Shown one piece after another: positions 54,838 through 62,360 of a stretch of DNA of 64,000 bases; the first letter of the stretch is position 1, and every line of letters begins with the position of its first letter. A program made the translations under genes and the position numbers. The notes under the pieces are model-generated. The model had not been told where the DNA came from. It saw nothing but the letters and a program-made list of their open reading frames with translations, and did not search any database. This DNA comes from Longimicrobiales bacterium. Lineage in GTDB: Bacteria > Gemmatimonadota > Gemmatimonadetes > Longimicrobiales > Gaopeijiaceae. Location: contig JANQDZ010000034.1 of NCBI GenBank assembly GCA_028278645.1, positions 62,001 to 126,000 on the forward strand, read 5' to 3'.

Positions 54838-55863
54838 TCAGGCCTCCACCCGCCGGTCAACCTGGATCCACCGTGATTGGTCCCTTCGAAGGGCAATCAA
54901 GGCACCACGGATGCGGTAAGCCACCGGATCTCCACCTGCGCTGTCCAGCTCCGCCTCTACGAGCGTGCCTGGAACGAGGCCCAGATCCAGAAGTCTACGA
55001 CGTTGAGGCCCCTGGAGAGAGGAGTTGATTCCCAGCACCCTGACCGTGTCCCCGGGTTCGACGCTCGCCAACGTCTCCAGGACGGAGGCGTCCAGTTCCG
55101 CCCCGGGCAGCCGCTCCACCGTGATATTCCTGGCGATTACGGCGGGTAGCTGATGCTCTTCCCCACCGACCTCGAAGCGAACCATCCCTGGCTCGCCCTG
55201 AAGGACCTTCACGGCCATCAACGGGGAGAGACCTGCCCTGGTGAGGGTTTCGTAGACTTCTTTCGGCTCGTCCCCTAGGTGGACGATGGACGCCACTTCT
55301 CCGGGATCCAACGCGGTAATCGGCACACCGGTGAGGGGCGGGAGCTCGCCTGAAGCTGTGGGGATGGGATCCCCGTGCGGATCGTAGACAGGGTGACCGA
55401 GCCTGGCCGCCAGGGACTCCCGATCTTCCGGGGAGAGGCGGTGCTCCCTTAGTTCAGCCTCCCCGTGCCAGTCCTCCGGGAGGACACCGGTCCGGTCGGC
55501 CAGGTACCTCTCAAGCAGCCGGTGTGTCCGGACGATGTGGAGAGCGTAGTCTCTACCTTGTTCTGAGAGTTCGAAACCCTCCCCCACGGCCCGGGCGTAT
55601 CCCAACTCCTCCAGTCGTGTCAGCAGGTGGATGGCCCTTGCTCGGGAAACCCCCACCGAACCGGCCACAGAGTCCACCGAGGAAGCTCGCCCCGAGTACT
55701 CCCCTTTGTAGAGGTGCTTCAGGGTGTCTTCAAGACGCACCCTTTCGGACATCCCCGCCAACCTTATAAGCCGGGAGCCCAAGCCGCGTTTTGGCCAGAA
55801 TAAGAAAACGGCAACCAAACAAAGGATGCCGAAGACCGTCAGGGCCAGAGCAGGATCGACCAT
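54838..55863 (-). CDS. Membrane-anchored DtxR-type regulator fused to two FeoA-like domains
   Basis: 341 residues in four parts. Residues 5-24 are one hydrophobic helix (LALTVFGILCLVAVFLFW). Residues 38-100 are a DtxR/MntR winged helix (MSERVRLEDTLKHLYKGEYSG, SVAGSVGVSRARAIHLLTRLEELGY). Residues 100-170 are the DtxR metal-binding/dimerisation region (LHIVRTHRLLERYLADRTGV, WHGEAELREHRLS). Two SH3/FeoA-like repeats follow (about 180-255 and 265-335), the second with GPQRRRLLDLGLVPGT, a classic FeoA motif. It could sense Fe2+, repress the operon and contact FeoB. An anchored DNA-binding regulator is unusual, but the family occurs in several phyla. Confidence 0.85.
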   Translation of the reverse strand: MVDPALALTVFGILCLVAVFLFWPKRGLGSRLIRLAGMSERVRLEDTLKHLYKGEYSGRASSVDSVAGSVGVSRARAIHLLTRLEELGYARAVGEGFELSEQGRDYALHIVRTHRLLERYLADRTGVLPEDWHGEAELREHRLSPEDRESLAARLGHPVYDPHGDPIPTASGELPPLTGVPITALDPGEVASIVHLGDEPKEVYETLTRAGLSPLMAVKVLQGEPGMVRFEVGGEEHQLPAVIARNITVERLPGAELDASVLETLASVEPGDTVRVLGINSSLQGPQRRRLLDLGLVPGTLVEAELDSAGGDPVAYRIRGALIALRRDQSRWIQVDRRVEA

Positions 55864-55903
55864 GTGACCAGGTTTTCCCTGTTGATGCGCAGACGAGGAA
55901 CGG

Positions 55904-55923
55904 AATTTAGGCTAGCCTAAATT
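55904..55923. promoter_or_regulatory. DtxR-like iron box palindrome
   Basis: AATTTAGGCTAGCCTAAATT is a perfect 20-bp palindrome centred 50 bp upstream of the DtxR-FeoA start codon. It matches the known DtxR/IdeR consensus layout TTAGG-TTAGSCTAA closely in its TTAGGCTAGCCTAA core. Iron-loaded regulator binding here would repress the regulator-feoB operon (autoregulation). Confidence 0.85.
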
Positions 55924-55956
55924 ATCATGGACCCCGGGAATCCGCAAGTGGGCTCT

Positions 55957-56931
55957 TCAGAGTGGAAGTTCAGTTCCGACCCCGACTTCCAGGGCTTTCT
56001 CAAAAATGATCCTTGCCGAAGCGACGTCCTCAATGGCCAGTCCCAGGTTCAAGCTCATCGTTCGTTCCTCGCTGCCTTCCCTTCCCGGTACCCGACCTGT
56101 GACGATTTCGCCCAGATCGGCATATGGCTCCGGCGTGTCGGAGAAATAACCCACGCTCCGGTAGTAGGAGAGTTGCCCCCGATCGTCCGTTGCGAGCTTA
56201 TCGGCTTGGCGGAAGGCGTCCCCGGTCCAGTAGCTGTCGAAGTCCAGGGGACACGCGAAACTCCCCGGTGAGAGCCAGTCGGGAGGGATGTTCGGTGTGG
56301 GCTCTTTCAGGATTGGTCCGCTGGTGACCACCAGGTCCAGTCCCTGGACCGCGTCCCTGACCCGATCCACCGGCTTTACTTCCAAGCCAAGCCGGTCGCT
56401 CATCTCCTCAGAGTATTCCTCGGCCACGGCCCGGTCGATATCGAATGCGTAGACCTCTTCCAGCGGGAACAGGCAGGCCATCGCTTCGAGGTTTGTACGC
56501 CCCTGGAGGCCACACGCCACCACCCCCATGGTTCGGGAATCGGGACGAGCCAGGTACTTCGCGGCAACGGCAGAGGCCGCACCGGTGCGGGCTCCGGTAA
56601 TCCAGGTGCAGTCCATTACCGAGAGGGGCAGGCCGGTCTCCACGTCGTTCAGGACAAAAAGACCGCTTATGTAGGGCAGCCCCTTCGGCAGGTTCTGCGG
56701 AAACCCGGACACCCATTTAAGGCCCGCAGCCTGCATGCCGGCCAAATAGGCCGGCATGGCATGAATAAAAGCATCCGCCCGAGGGTGGACCCCGGGCTTC
56801 GGCGGCATCTCGGCGCTGCCTTCCCCTTTCTCGCGTAGAGCGGATTCCACCGCCTCGATGATGTCTTCCATTGGGATTTCCAGAGACTCGACATCATCCC
56901 TGGAGAGGTATCGGAGTAGCGGCGCTCTCAT
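55957..56931 (-). CDS. Ornithine cyclodeaminase/mu-crystallin family protein
   Basis: 324 residues from ATG 56931 (GGAG 8 bases upstream). NAD(P)-binding enzyme family: PKPGVHPRADAFIHAMPAYL, GLPLSVMDCTWITGARTGAASAVAAKYLARPDS, the Rossmann piece MGVVACGLQGRTNLEAMACLFPLEEVYAFDID and DLGEIVTGRVPGREGSEERTM are characteristic. Members are ornithine cyclodeaminases, alanine dehydrogenases or ketimine reductases; which one applies cannot be read. The AGLKWVSGFPQNLPKGLPY region is the substrate-binding loop. It follows a terminator and ends near the iron box of the next operon. Confidence 0.88.
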   Translation of the reverse strand: MRAPLLRYLSRDDVESLEIPMEDIIEAVESALREKGEGSAEMPPKPGVHPRADAFIHAMPAYLAGMQAAGLKWVSGFPQNLPKGLPYISGLFVLNDVETGLPLSVMDCTWITGARTGAASAVAAKYLARPDSRTMGVVACGLQGRTNLEAMACLFPLEEVYAFDIDRAVAEEYSEEMSDRLGLEVKPVDRVRDAVQGLDLVVTSGPILKEPTPNIPPDWLSPGSFACPLDFDSYWTGDAFRQADKLATDDRGQLSYYRSVGYFSDTPEPYADLGEIVTGRVPGREGSEERTMSLNLGLAIEDVASARIIFEKALEVGVGTELPL

Positions 56932-56974
56932 GAGGAAGCTCCGGATGGAATTCAGGTCGAATAGGTAGCGGGCC

Positions 56975-57016
56975 ACAAAAAAGGCGGCCCCGAGGCAATT
57001 TCCCCAGGGCCGCCCC
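56975..57016 (-). terminator. Terminator of the repeat-protein gene
   Basis: An 8-bp stem (56983-56990 with 57007-57014) is followed on the minus strand by TTTTTT. Its T-run contains an in-frame GTG at 56976 that could be mistaken for the start of the next gene. Confidence 0.8.
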
Positions 57017-57060
57017 GTTTGCGCCAGGGGCTCGGCTTGATTGCCGGCGACTAGGTCGGA

Positions 57061-57984
57061 CTACCTGCCCTTCTTCTTTGGAATGTCCACTGTTCCGCTG
57101 ACGTTCTCGTATCGAATTCCGCCACTTCCATCCCCCCTTACGATGAAGTCCCCACCCACACCGTCCACCGAAATATCACCCGAGCTATCACCGAGGACGA
57201 TAACCGAGGCTCCAACGTCCTCGACCTCGATCTCCCCTGAGCTGTCCGCCAGGGTAACCGACCCGTTGACGCCCCGTACCTCGAGGTCCCCGGACGAATC
57301 GTGGATCTCGAGGTCAGCTCCAACGCCCTCCACCAAAATTTCTCCCGACCCGTCCTCCACCTTTACGGAGCCGGATACGCCGTAGACCTCCACCTCACCC
57401 GACCCATCCTGGATCGCCAGATCGCCCCGGATGCCCGTGGCAACGATTTCCCCGGACCCATCTTGGATCAAAAGGGATCCAAGATCCGAGACGGCAATCT
57501 CGCCCGAGCCGTCGAGGATCTCCGCAGCCATTCCAGCCGGCACCTCGATCCTCAGGTCCAGCCGCGCATATCGGTTACCGCCACGCCAACCACTCCAGTC
57601 AGGATGATGGGTTTCCATCACCATGGTGGAACCAACCATCTCCGACGTTATCTGGAGGTCGTCCAGGAACTCCTCATGAGACGCACAGGCCCGGCCCGTT
57701 GCCCGGACCTCGCCCAACCCCTCCACCCCCACAACTTCCAGGGACCCGGCCCCGGCTTTGAGGTCGAGGGCACGCATCGACCCGGCTGGTGCTGAAAGGG
57801 AGCGATCCGCTTCGAATTTACAGTCGCTCTGGTGGTCCCAGGTCACCTGAGCATGGTCCACCTTGTGGACGTGGGCTGCTTCATGAACGATGACGGAAAC
57901 GTTGTGGTGGCTTCTGGCTTTGATGAAGGGGGGGCCGAAGATGAGGAGACCGGCCATTCCGGAGAGAGCGATGACGGCTTTCAT
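57061..57984 (-). CDS. Exported DUF4097-type beta-helix protein with DGSGE repeats
   Basis: 307 residues from ATG 57984, with GGAG upstream and a signal sequence (MKAVIALSGMAGLLIFGPP). After a His-rich segment (HHNVSVIVHEAAHVHKVDH) and an irregular region with two Cys, residues 150-300 are about eight tandem repeats of 19-20 residues. Examples are IQDGSGEIVATGIRGDLA, IQDGSGEVEVYGVSGSVK and IHDSSGDLEVRGVNGSVT. These build a beta-helix of the DUF4097 (putative adhesin) kind. The protein ends in PKKKGR. It is divergent from a PadR regulator, and DUF4097 genes commonly accompany PadR or envelope-stress regulators. Confidence 0.8.
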   Translation of the reverse strand: MKAVIALSGMAGLLIFGPPFIKARSHHNVSVIVHEAAHVHKVDHAQVTWDHQSDCKFEADRSLSAPAGSMRALDLKAGAGSLEVVGVEGLGEVRATGRACASHEEFLDDLQITSEMVGSTMVMETHHPDWSGWRGGNRYARLDLRIEVPAGMAAEILDGSGEIAVSDLGSLLIQDGSGEIVATGIRGDLAIQDGSGEVEVYGVSGSVKVEDGSGEILVEGVGADLEIHDSSGDLEVRGVNGSVTLADSSGEIEVEDVGASVIVLGDSSGDISVDGVGGDFIVRGDGSGGIRYENVSGTVDIPKKKGR

Positions 57985-58019
57985 GTCCAACTCCTGGCGG
58001 GAGGTTGAGGTCAACCAGA

Positions 58020-58029
58020 CCTACGTAGG
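58020..58029. promoter_or_regulatory. CCTACGTAGG palindrome upstream of the repeat protein
   Basis: A perfect 10-bp palindrome lies 36 bp before the repeat-protein start codon. Its core equals the paired CCTACGTAA repeats at 22191 and 22213. It is a possible operator; the binding protein is unknown. Confidence 0.35.
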
Positions 58030-58175
58030 GAACCTCACCAAAGATTCACTCACACGTATGTCGGATTGGATGCTCGGATAGACCCAAAAGTTGGAATGAT
58101 GTTCCCGCTGCCCGTCCGGAGAGAACCAATGGCCAGGGGCCGTGCAGAACTCGGGAACCTTGCGTTCGTTCGTGT

Positions 58176-58210
58176 AACGATATATCGTTAGATATATCGG
58201 TCGATATATC
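58176..58210. promoter_or_regulatory. PadR operator array of ATATATCG inverted repeats
   Basis: AACGATATATCGTT (58176-58189) is a palindrome. It is followed at once by GATATATCG-GT-CGATATATC (58191-58210), a second inverted repeat. Together these give three copies of GATATATCG within 35 bp, ending 20 bp before the PadR start. PadR regulators bind AT-rich dyads of this kind, so autorepression is likely; the divergent repeat-protein gene may be controlled too. Confidence 0.75.
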
Positions 58211-58229
58211 AGAAAAGCGAGGGAATACC

Positions 58230-58835
58230 ATGGGCGAAAAAGCGGATTCCGGGCGCGACGACGGCTTCGACTTCGGGTTTGGGGCTTGGGCAAACCAACG
58301 AGGGCGCCGGTTCCGATGGCGGATCTTCGAGAGGGGTGACCTTAAGTTCGTGATCCTCCGTTTGGTGTCGGAGAAACCGATGCATGGCTACGAAGTCATG
58401 CAGGCCTTGGAGGAAGAGTCCTGCGGCTGCTACAAGGCCAGCCCGGGCTCGGTCTACCCGACCCTCCAGATGTTGGAGGACGAGGGTTACGTGAAGTCTC
58501 GGGAAGAGGACGGGAAGAAGACCTACGAGATCACCGACGAGGGGCGAACGTACCTCGAAGAGCACGGCGACATTGTCGACGAGATCTTCGAACGTATCAG
58601 CGCCTTCGCGGACCGTTTCTGGGGGAAGGACACCCGGGACCTCTCCGCGTCATTCTCTCGTCTTGCTCAATCCACCTTCGAGGGCGCCTTCGCTTGGGAG
58701 ACGGGCCCCGATATCCTGAGAAAGATGGCCGACGCCCTCGATCGGGCGTGTCAGGAGATGGAGGATCTGAAGAAGAAACCCGAGGAAGACCCGCCGGCCG
58801 AAGCAGCTGCGACAGAGGGGGAACAGCCGGAGTAG
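58230..58835 (+). CDS. PadR family transcriptional regulator
   Basis: 201 residues from ATG 58230. After about 35 Gly/aromatic residues comes the PadR winged helix: GDLKFVILRLVSEKPMHGYEVMQALEEESCGCYKASPGSVYPTLQMLEDEGYV, then KKTYEITDEGRTYL for the wing. The C-terminal helices (dimerisation) end in an acidic Glu/Ala tail. The two Cys in SCGCY are unusual for PadR and could sense metal or redox state. It probably represses itself and the divergent DUF4097-type gene through the dyads directly upstream. Confidence 0.93.
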   Translation: MGEKADSGRDDGFDFGFGAWANQRGRRFRWRIFERGDLKFVILRLVSEKPMHGYEVMQALEEESCGCYKASPGSVYPTLQMLEDEGYVKSREEDGKKTYEITDEGRTYLEEHGDIVDEIFERISAFADRFWGKDTRDLSASFSRLAQSTFEGAFAWETGPDILRKMADALDRACQEMEDLKKKPEEDPPAEAAATEGEQPE

Positions 58836-58883
58836 AAAAAAGCCGAAGGTTCCGATCCGGTCCACCCGGCAGGATGGTAAAAG

Positions 58884-58909
58884 GCCCCGGTAGCATCAGC
58901 TGCCGGGGC
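58884..58909 (+). terminator. Hairpin between padR and the racemase gene
   Basis: An 11-bp stem with one T-G pair (58884-58894 with 58899-58909, loop ATCA). Downstream sequence is only moderately T-rich (GGCTATTATT), so it may be a weak terminator. Confidence 0.5.
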
Positions 58910-58952
58910 GCGGCTATTATTCCTCTTTGGACCCCTCCCAGGAGATGCCTCA

Positions 58953-60212
58953 ATGAACATCTCTCGTCGTACCTTCCTGGGCGCCGCCGCCCTGGGAACC
59001 AGCCCGGGAATCCTCAAGGGTATCGGCCTGCCTGAAGACCAGATCGCCGACCCCCCGGGCGCACAGGCGGAAAAGCCGAGGGCCGGTTCCCTTCCCCACC
59101 TGGACCGATTCGATCCGTGGGTTGAGATCATTCCGAAAAACCTCAGAGCAGCCACGGCCGAGGTCCGTCGTCTTTCCGACAACCGTCCCATACTGGCCGT
59201 TGTGAAGAACAACGGGTACGGGCTGGGAACCAGAACGGTTGGAAGCCTCCTCGAGGACGATCCCGGAATCTCCGGGTTTGCGGTGGTAAAAGGGGAAAAG
59301 GCCCTGGAACTGCGGTCAGCAGGGATACGGAAACCGATCCTCCTCATGGGCATGTTCGCCCCCGAGGAGGGGCCCGAGCTGGCCAGGGCCAACGTGGAAT
59401 TCGCCGTCTTCACTCCCGACGCAGCCGAACGGATCGTCCCCCTCGCCAGGTCCCTTGGGCACCCGGTGGCGGTTCACTTCTACCTGGACACTGGCATGGG
59501 ACGAATGGGGATGTCGCACCGAAACGCGGTGCCTTGGATGACAGAGTTCGCTCGACATCCGGAGGTTAAGGTCCACGGTACCTTCACCGAGTTGGGTGAA
59601 GACCGGGTTTTTGATCCCGAGCAGCTCAGCCGGTTTATGACCGTCGTCCAGGAAGCGAAGGCCGCCGGCGTGGAAACCGGACGTCTCCATGCGGCGGCCT
59701 CAAACGGAGTCTTCTACCTCCCGGAAGGCCACCTCGACATCGTTCGGCCGGGGATAGCCCTTTTCGGCTCCTACCCAAGCAACCCGGCCACGGAACGGCA
59801 GATGGCGACCCTCCAATCGGCGCTCCGTTTCCGGACCCGGGTGGTCCGCGTCTCTCATCTCGAGGAAGGAGACGGTGTCGGATACGGGCGCCCCTGGAAA
59901 GCCGACCGACCGACCTGGGTGGCCACTCTCCCTGTCGGCCACGCCGACGGTTTCCCAAGGGAGGCCGTGAACGGGGCCGAGGTTTTGATCCGCGAAAACC
60001 TCTATCCGGTGATCGGTGCCGTAAGCGCAAGCCACTGCATCGTCGAGGTCGGCGACCACCCTACGGTCCAGGTGGGGGATACCGTCACCCTCATGGGCCC
60101 TGACCGACCGAGCCTCGAGCCCAACAACATGGCTGAAAGACTGGGCGTGTCCGTCTACGACCTTCTGATGCATGTGAACCCGGCACTCCCCCGCTACGTG
60201 GTGGAAAAATGA
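58953..60212 (+). CDS. Tat-exported alanine racemase-fold enzyme
   Basis: 419-residue PLP enzyme of the alanine racemase family. The N-terminus MNISRRTFLGAAALG is a twin-arginine signal, so the folded holoenzyme should be exported. LAVVKNNGYGLG carries the PLP lysine (Lys85), with Asn where the usual motif reads VKADAYG. FYLDTGMGRMGM, GVGYGRPWK (Tyr311, the second catalytic base) and LPVGHADGFPR are also conserved. Exported members include broad-specificity amino-acid racemases that release D-amino acids. Its stop overlaps the next gene as ATGA. Activity on alanine specifically is not established. Confidence 0.85.
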   Translation: MNISRRTFLGAAALGTSPGILKGIGLPEDQIADPPGAQAEKPRAGSLPHLDRFDPWVEIIPKNLRAATAEVRRLSDNRPILAVVKNNGYGLGTRTVGSLLEDDPGISGFAVVKGEKALELRSAGIRKPILLMGMFAPEEGPELARANVEFAVFTPDAAERIVPLARSLGHPVAVHFYLDTGMGRMGMSHRNAVPWMTEFARHPEVKVHGTFTELGEDRVFDPEQLSRFMTVVQEAKAAGVETGRLHAAASNGVFYLPEGHLDIVRPGIALFGSYPSNPATERQMATLQSALRFRTRVVRVSHLEEGDGVGYGRPWKADRPTWVATLPVGHADGFPREAVNGAEVLIRENLYPVIGAVSASHCIVEVGDHPTVQVGDTVTLMGPDRPSLEPNNMAERLGVSVYDLLMHVNPALPRYVVEK

Positions 60213-61282
60213 GCCGAGCGGGCCGATTCTGGCACGTCCTGGAAGACGGCCGGGTCCAGTGCGACCTGTGCCCTCGCTTCTGTAAGCTCCGGGATGGCCA
60301 GCGAGGGATGTGTTTCGTGCGGGCGAACCAGAACGGCGGGATGGTGTTGACCACATACGGGCGGTCCTCGGGTTTCTGCATCGATCCCATCGAAAAAAAA
60401 CCCCTGAACCATTTCCTTCCCGGAACCCCGGTCCTTTCCTTCGGGACTGCCGGATGCAACCTGGCGTGCAAGTTCTGTCAGAATTGGGACATCTCAAAAT
60501 CCAGGGAGATGGATCGGCTCATGGACCGAGCGTCGCCCGAGACCATCGCGAGAGCTGCCGAAAGCCTGGAATGCCGGAGCGTGGCATTCACTTACAACGA
60601 TCCGGTCATCTTCCATGAGTACGCAGTCGATGTGGCCCAGGCCTGCAGAGACAAGGGGATCAAAACGGTGGCAGTCACCGCGGGCTACGTCTGCCCGGAA
60701 CCCAGGGTAGAGTTCTATCGGCACATGGATGCGGCGAACATCGACTTGAAAGCGTTCTCGGAACGGTTCTACAGGAAGCTGGCCGCCGGACACCTCGATC
60801 CGGTCAAAGACACTCTCCAGTACGTGTGCAACGAAACGGAGGTGTGGGTTGAGTTGACGACCTTGATCATACCCGGCTGGAACGACTCCGAGAGCGAACT
60901 CCGGGAGATGGCCGAGTGGGTGGTGACGGATCTGGGTACCGATGTGCCGATGCACTTCACGGCCTTCCATCCCGATTGGAAACTGCGGGAGGTCCCGGCC
61001 ACCCCCGCCGGGACCCTGACGAGGGCAAGGGAGATCGCACGGGAATGCGGGGTCCGTTTTGCCTATACGGGAAACGTTCATGATAAGTCCGGGGGCAGCA
61101 CTTTCTGCCACGAATGTGGGGAGATCCTCGTGGGACGGGACTGGTACGTTTTGTCGGAATGGAACCTGACGGCAGAAGGCCTCTGTAGAGGCTGTGGCGC
61201 TCAGATCCCAGGAGTCTTCGAAGCCCAGCCCGGGACCTGGGGGCCCCGGAGGGAACCTGTCCGGCTGCGAGACTACCGCTGA
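60209..61282 (+). CDS. amrS: AmmeMemoRadiSam-type radical SAM enzyme
   Basis: 357-residue radical S-adenosylmethionine enzyme. The 4Fe-4S motif is GTAGCNLACKFCQNWDIS (Cys83, 87, 90). An N-terminal Cys cluster (CDLCPRFCKL) and a C-terminal zinc-like pair set (FCHECGEIL, LCRGCGAQIPG) are the features of the AmmeMemoRadiSam branch. FTYNDPVIFHEYAVDVAQACRDKGIKTVAVTAGYV is the SAM-barrel core. The substrate of this system is not established in general knowledge. Partner AMMECR1- and Memo-like genes are not adjacent. Translation is coupled to the racemase gene by ATGA. Confidence 0.9.
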   Translation: MSRAGRFWHVLEDGRVQCDLCPRFCKLRDGQRGMCFVRANQNGGMVLTTYGRSSGFCIDPIEKKPLNHFLPGTPVLSFGTAGCNLACKFCQNWDISKSREMDRLMDRASPETIARAAESLECRSVAFTYNDPVIFHEYAVDVAQACRDKGIKTVAVTAGYVCPEPRVEFYRHMDAANIDLKAFSERFYRKLAAGHLDPVKDTLQYVCNETEVWVELTTLIIPGWNDSESELREMAEWVVTDLGTDVPMHFTAFHPDWKLREVPATPAGTLTRAREIARECGVRFAYTGNVHDKSGGSTFCHECGEILVGRDWYVLSEWNLTAEGLCRGCGAQIPGVFEAQPGTWGPRREPVRLRDYR

Positions 61283-61317
61283 ACGCAGGCCTGAACCATG
61301 AGCCCGATCTCCCTCCC

Positions 61318-62268
61318 ATGACGCCTTTCGCCGGACCCGCAGACTTCACCCCGGCCTACCTCCGGTTACCATCCGGAGAACTGGCCTCCAGGGCCGAGCG
61401 CGCGATTGAAAGCCTGGCGAGCTGCAGGGTTTGTCCCAGGGACTGTGCCGTGGACCGGCTGGAAGACCGGTGGTCCGCCTGCAAGACCGGCCGTTTTGCG
61501 GTTGTGACCAGCGCATTTCCTCATATGGGCGAGGAAGACTGCCTCAGGGGGTGGAACGGCTCAGGTACAATCTTCTTCGGGCACTGCAACCTCCGGTGTG
61601 TGTTCTGCCAAAACTTCGATATCAGCCAGGGCCTTCGCCCGCGCACCGAGGGGACCCAACCCACCGTGCTGGCCGGTCTGATGCTTTCTCTTCAGCGGCA
61701 TGGGTGCCACAACATCAACTTCGTTACGCCGGAACACGTGGTACCGCAGGTCCTGGAGGCTCTCGTCATTGCGGCAGATCAGGGTCTCCGACTCCCAATC
61801 GTCTACAACACGAGCGCCTACGATTCACTCGAGAGCCTGGCCCTGTTGGACGGAATCGTGGACATATACATGCCCGACCTGAAGCTGTTCAGTCCCTCCC
61901 TTTCCAAGCGGTACCTGAAAGCCGAAGACTACCCTCCCGTGGCGAAGGCGGCCTTGCGAGAGATGCACCGCCAGGTGGGATTCCTGCACATCGACGCTTC
62001 AGGGTTGGCCCGACGCGGCGTCCTCATCCGCCATCTGGTGATGCCGGGGTTGCCCCATGAGTCCGAGTCGATCTTCCGCTGGATTGCACGGGAACTGGGA
62101 CCCGACACATACGTGAACGTGATGGGCCAGTACCGGCCCGGAGGGAAGGTGGGCCCAAAGGTCTGGCCGGAGCTGAACAAGCCGTTGGGGAGGGAGGAAC
62201 ACCGTTCCGCCCTGAGGGCGGCGGAAACCGCCGGCCTCCGGCGTCTCGATCCACGAAACATCCCCTAA
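61318..62268 (+). CDS. Radical SAM protein, PflA-like
   Basis: 316-residue radical SAM protein related to the pyruvate-formate-lyase-activase-like group. The cluster motif is GHCNLRCVFCQNFDIS (Cys90, 94, 97); an upstream Cys set (SCRVCPRDCAVDR) may hold a second metal or cluster. NFVTPEHVVPQVLEAL, VYNTSAYDSLESL, DIYMPDLKLFSPSLSKRYLKAEDYP and LIRHLVMPGLPHESESI are typical of this branch. No glycyl-radical enzyme is near, so the target is unknown. It lies 35 bp after the AmmeMemoRadiSam gene; together they form a two-enzyme radical SAM cassette. Confidence 0.88.
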   Translation: MTPFAGPADFTPAYLRLPSGELASRAERAIESLASCRVCPRDCAVDRLEDRWSACKTGRFAVVTSAFPHMGEEDCLRGWNGSGTIFFGHCNLRCVFCQNFDISQGLRPRTEGTQPTVLAGLMLSLQRHGCHNINFVTPEHVVPQVLEALVIAADQGLRLPIVYNTSAYDSLESLALLDGIVDIYMPDLKLFSPSLSKRYLKAEDYPPVAKAALREMHRQVGFLHIDASGLARRGVLIRHLVMPGLPHESESIFRWIARELGPDTYVNVMGQYRPGGKVGPKVWPELNKPLGREEHRSALRAAETAGLRRLDPRNIP

Positions 62269-62360
62269 AGCAGCACACTTCCCCGCTTTAAAGGCTTACC
62301 TCCGGAATGAAAACATTTGTTTTCAACGACGGTCCCTGCTAAGGTGGGAAAGGAGGTTTG

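Noticed and set aside
56932-56976. GTG 56976 as the start of the ornithine-cyclodeaminase-family gene
   Set aside because: The codon lies within the T-run of the neighbouring gene's terminator and has no ribosome site; ATG 56931 has GGAG at proper spacing.
57061-57560. DGSGE repeats as a CRISPR-like array
   Set aside because: The repeats are in frame within one coding region, without unique spacers, and encode a protein beta-helix.
57850-57930. An HEAAH motif (HExxH-like) in the His-rich N-terminal segment of the repeat protein, suggesting a zinc protease
   Set aside because: It lies just after the signal peptide within a short His-rich stretch, with no protease fold or third ligand around it; chance is more likely.
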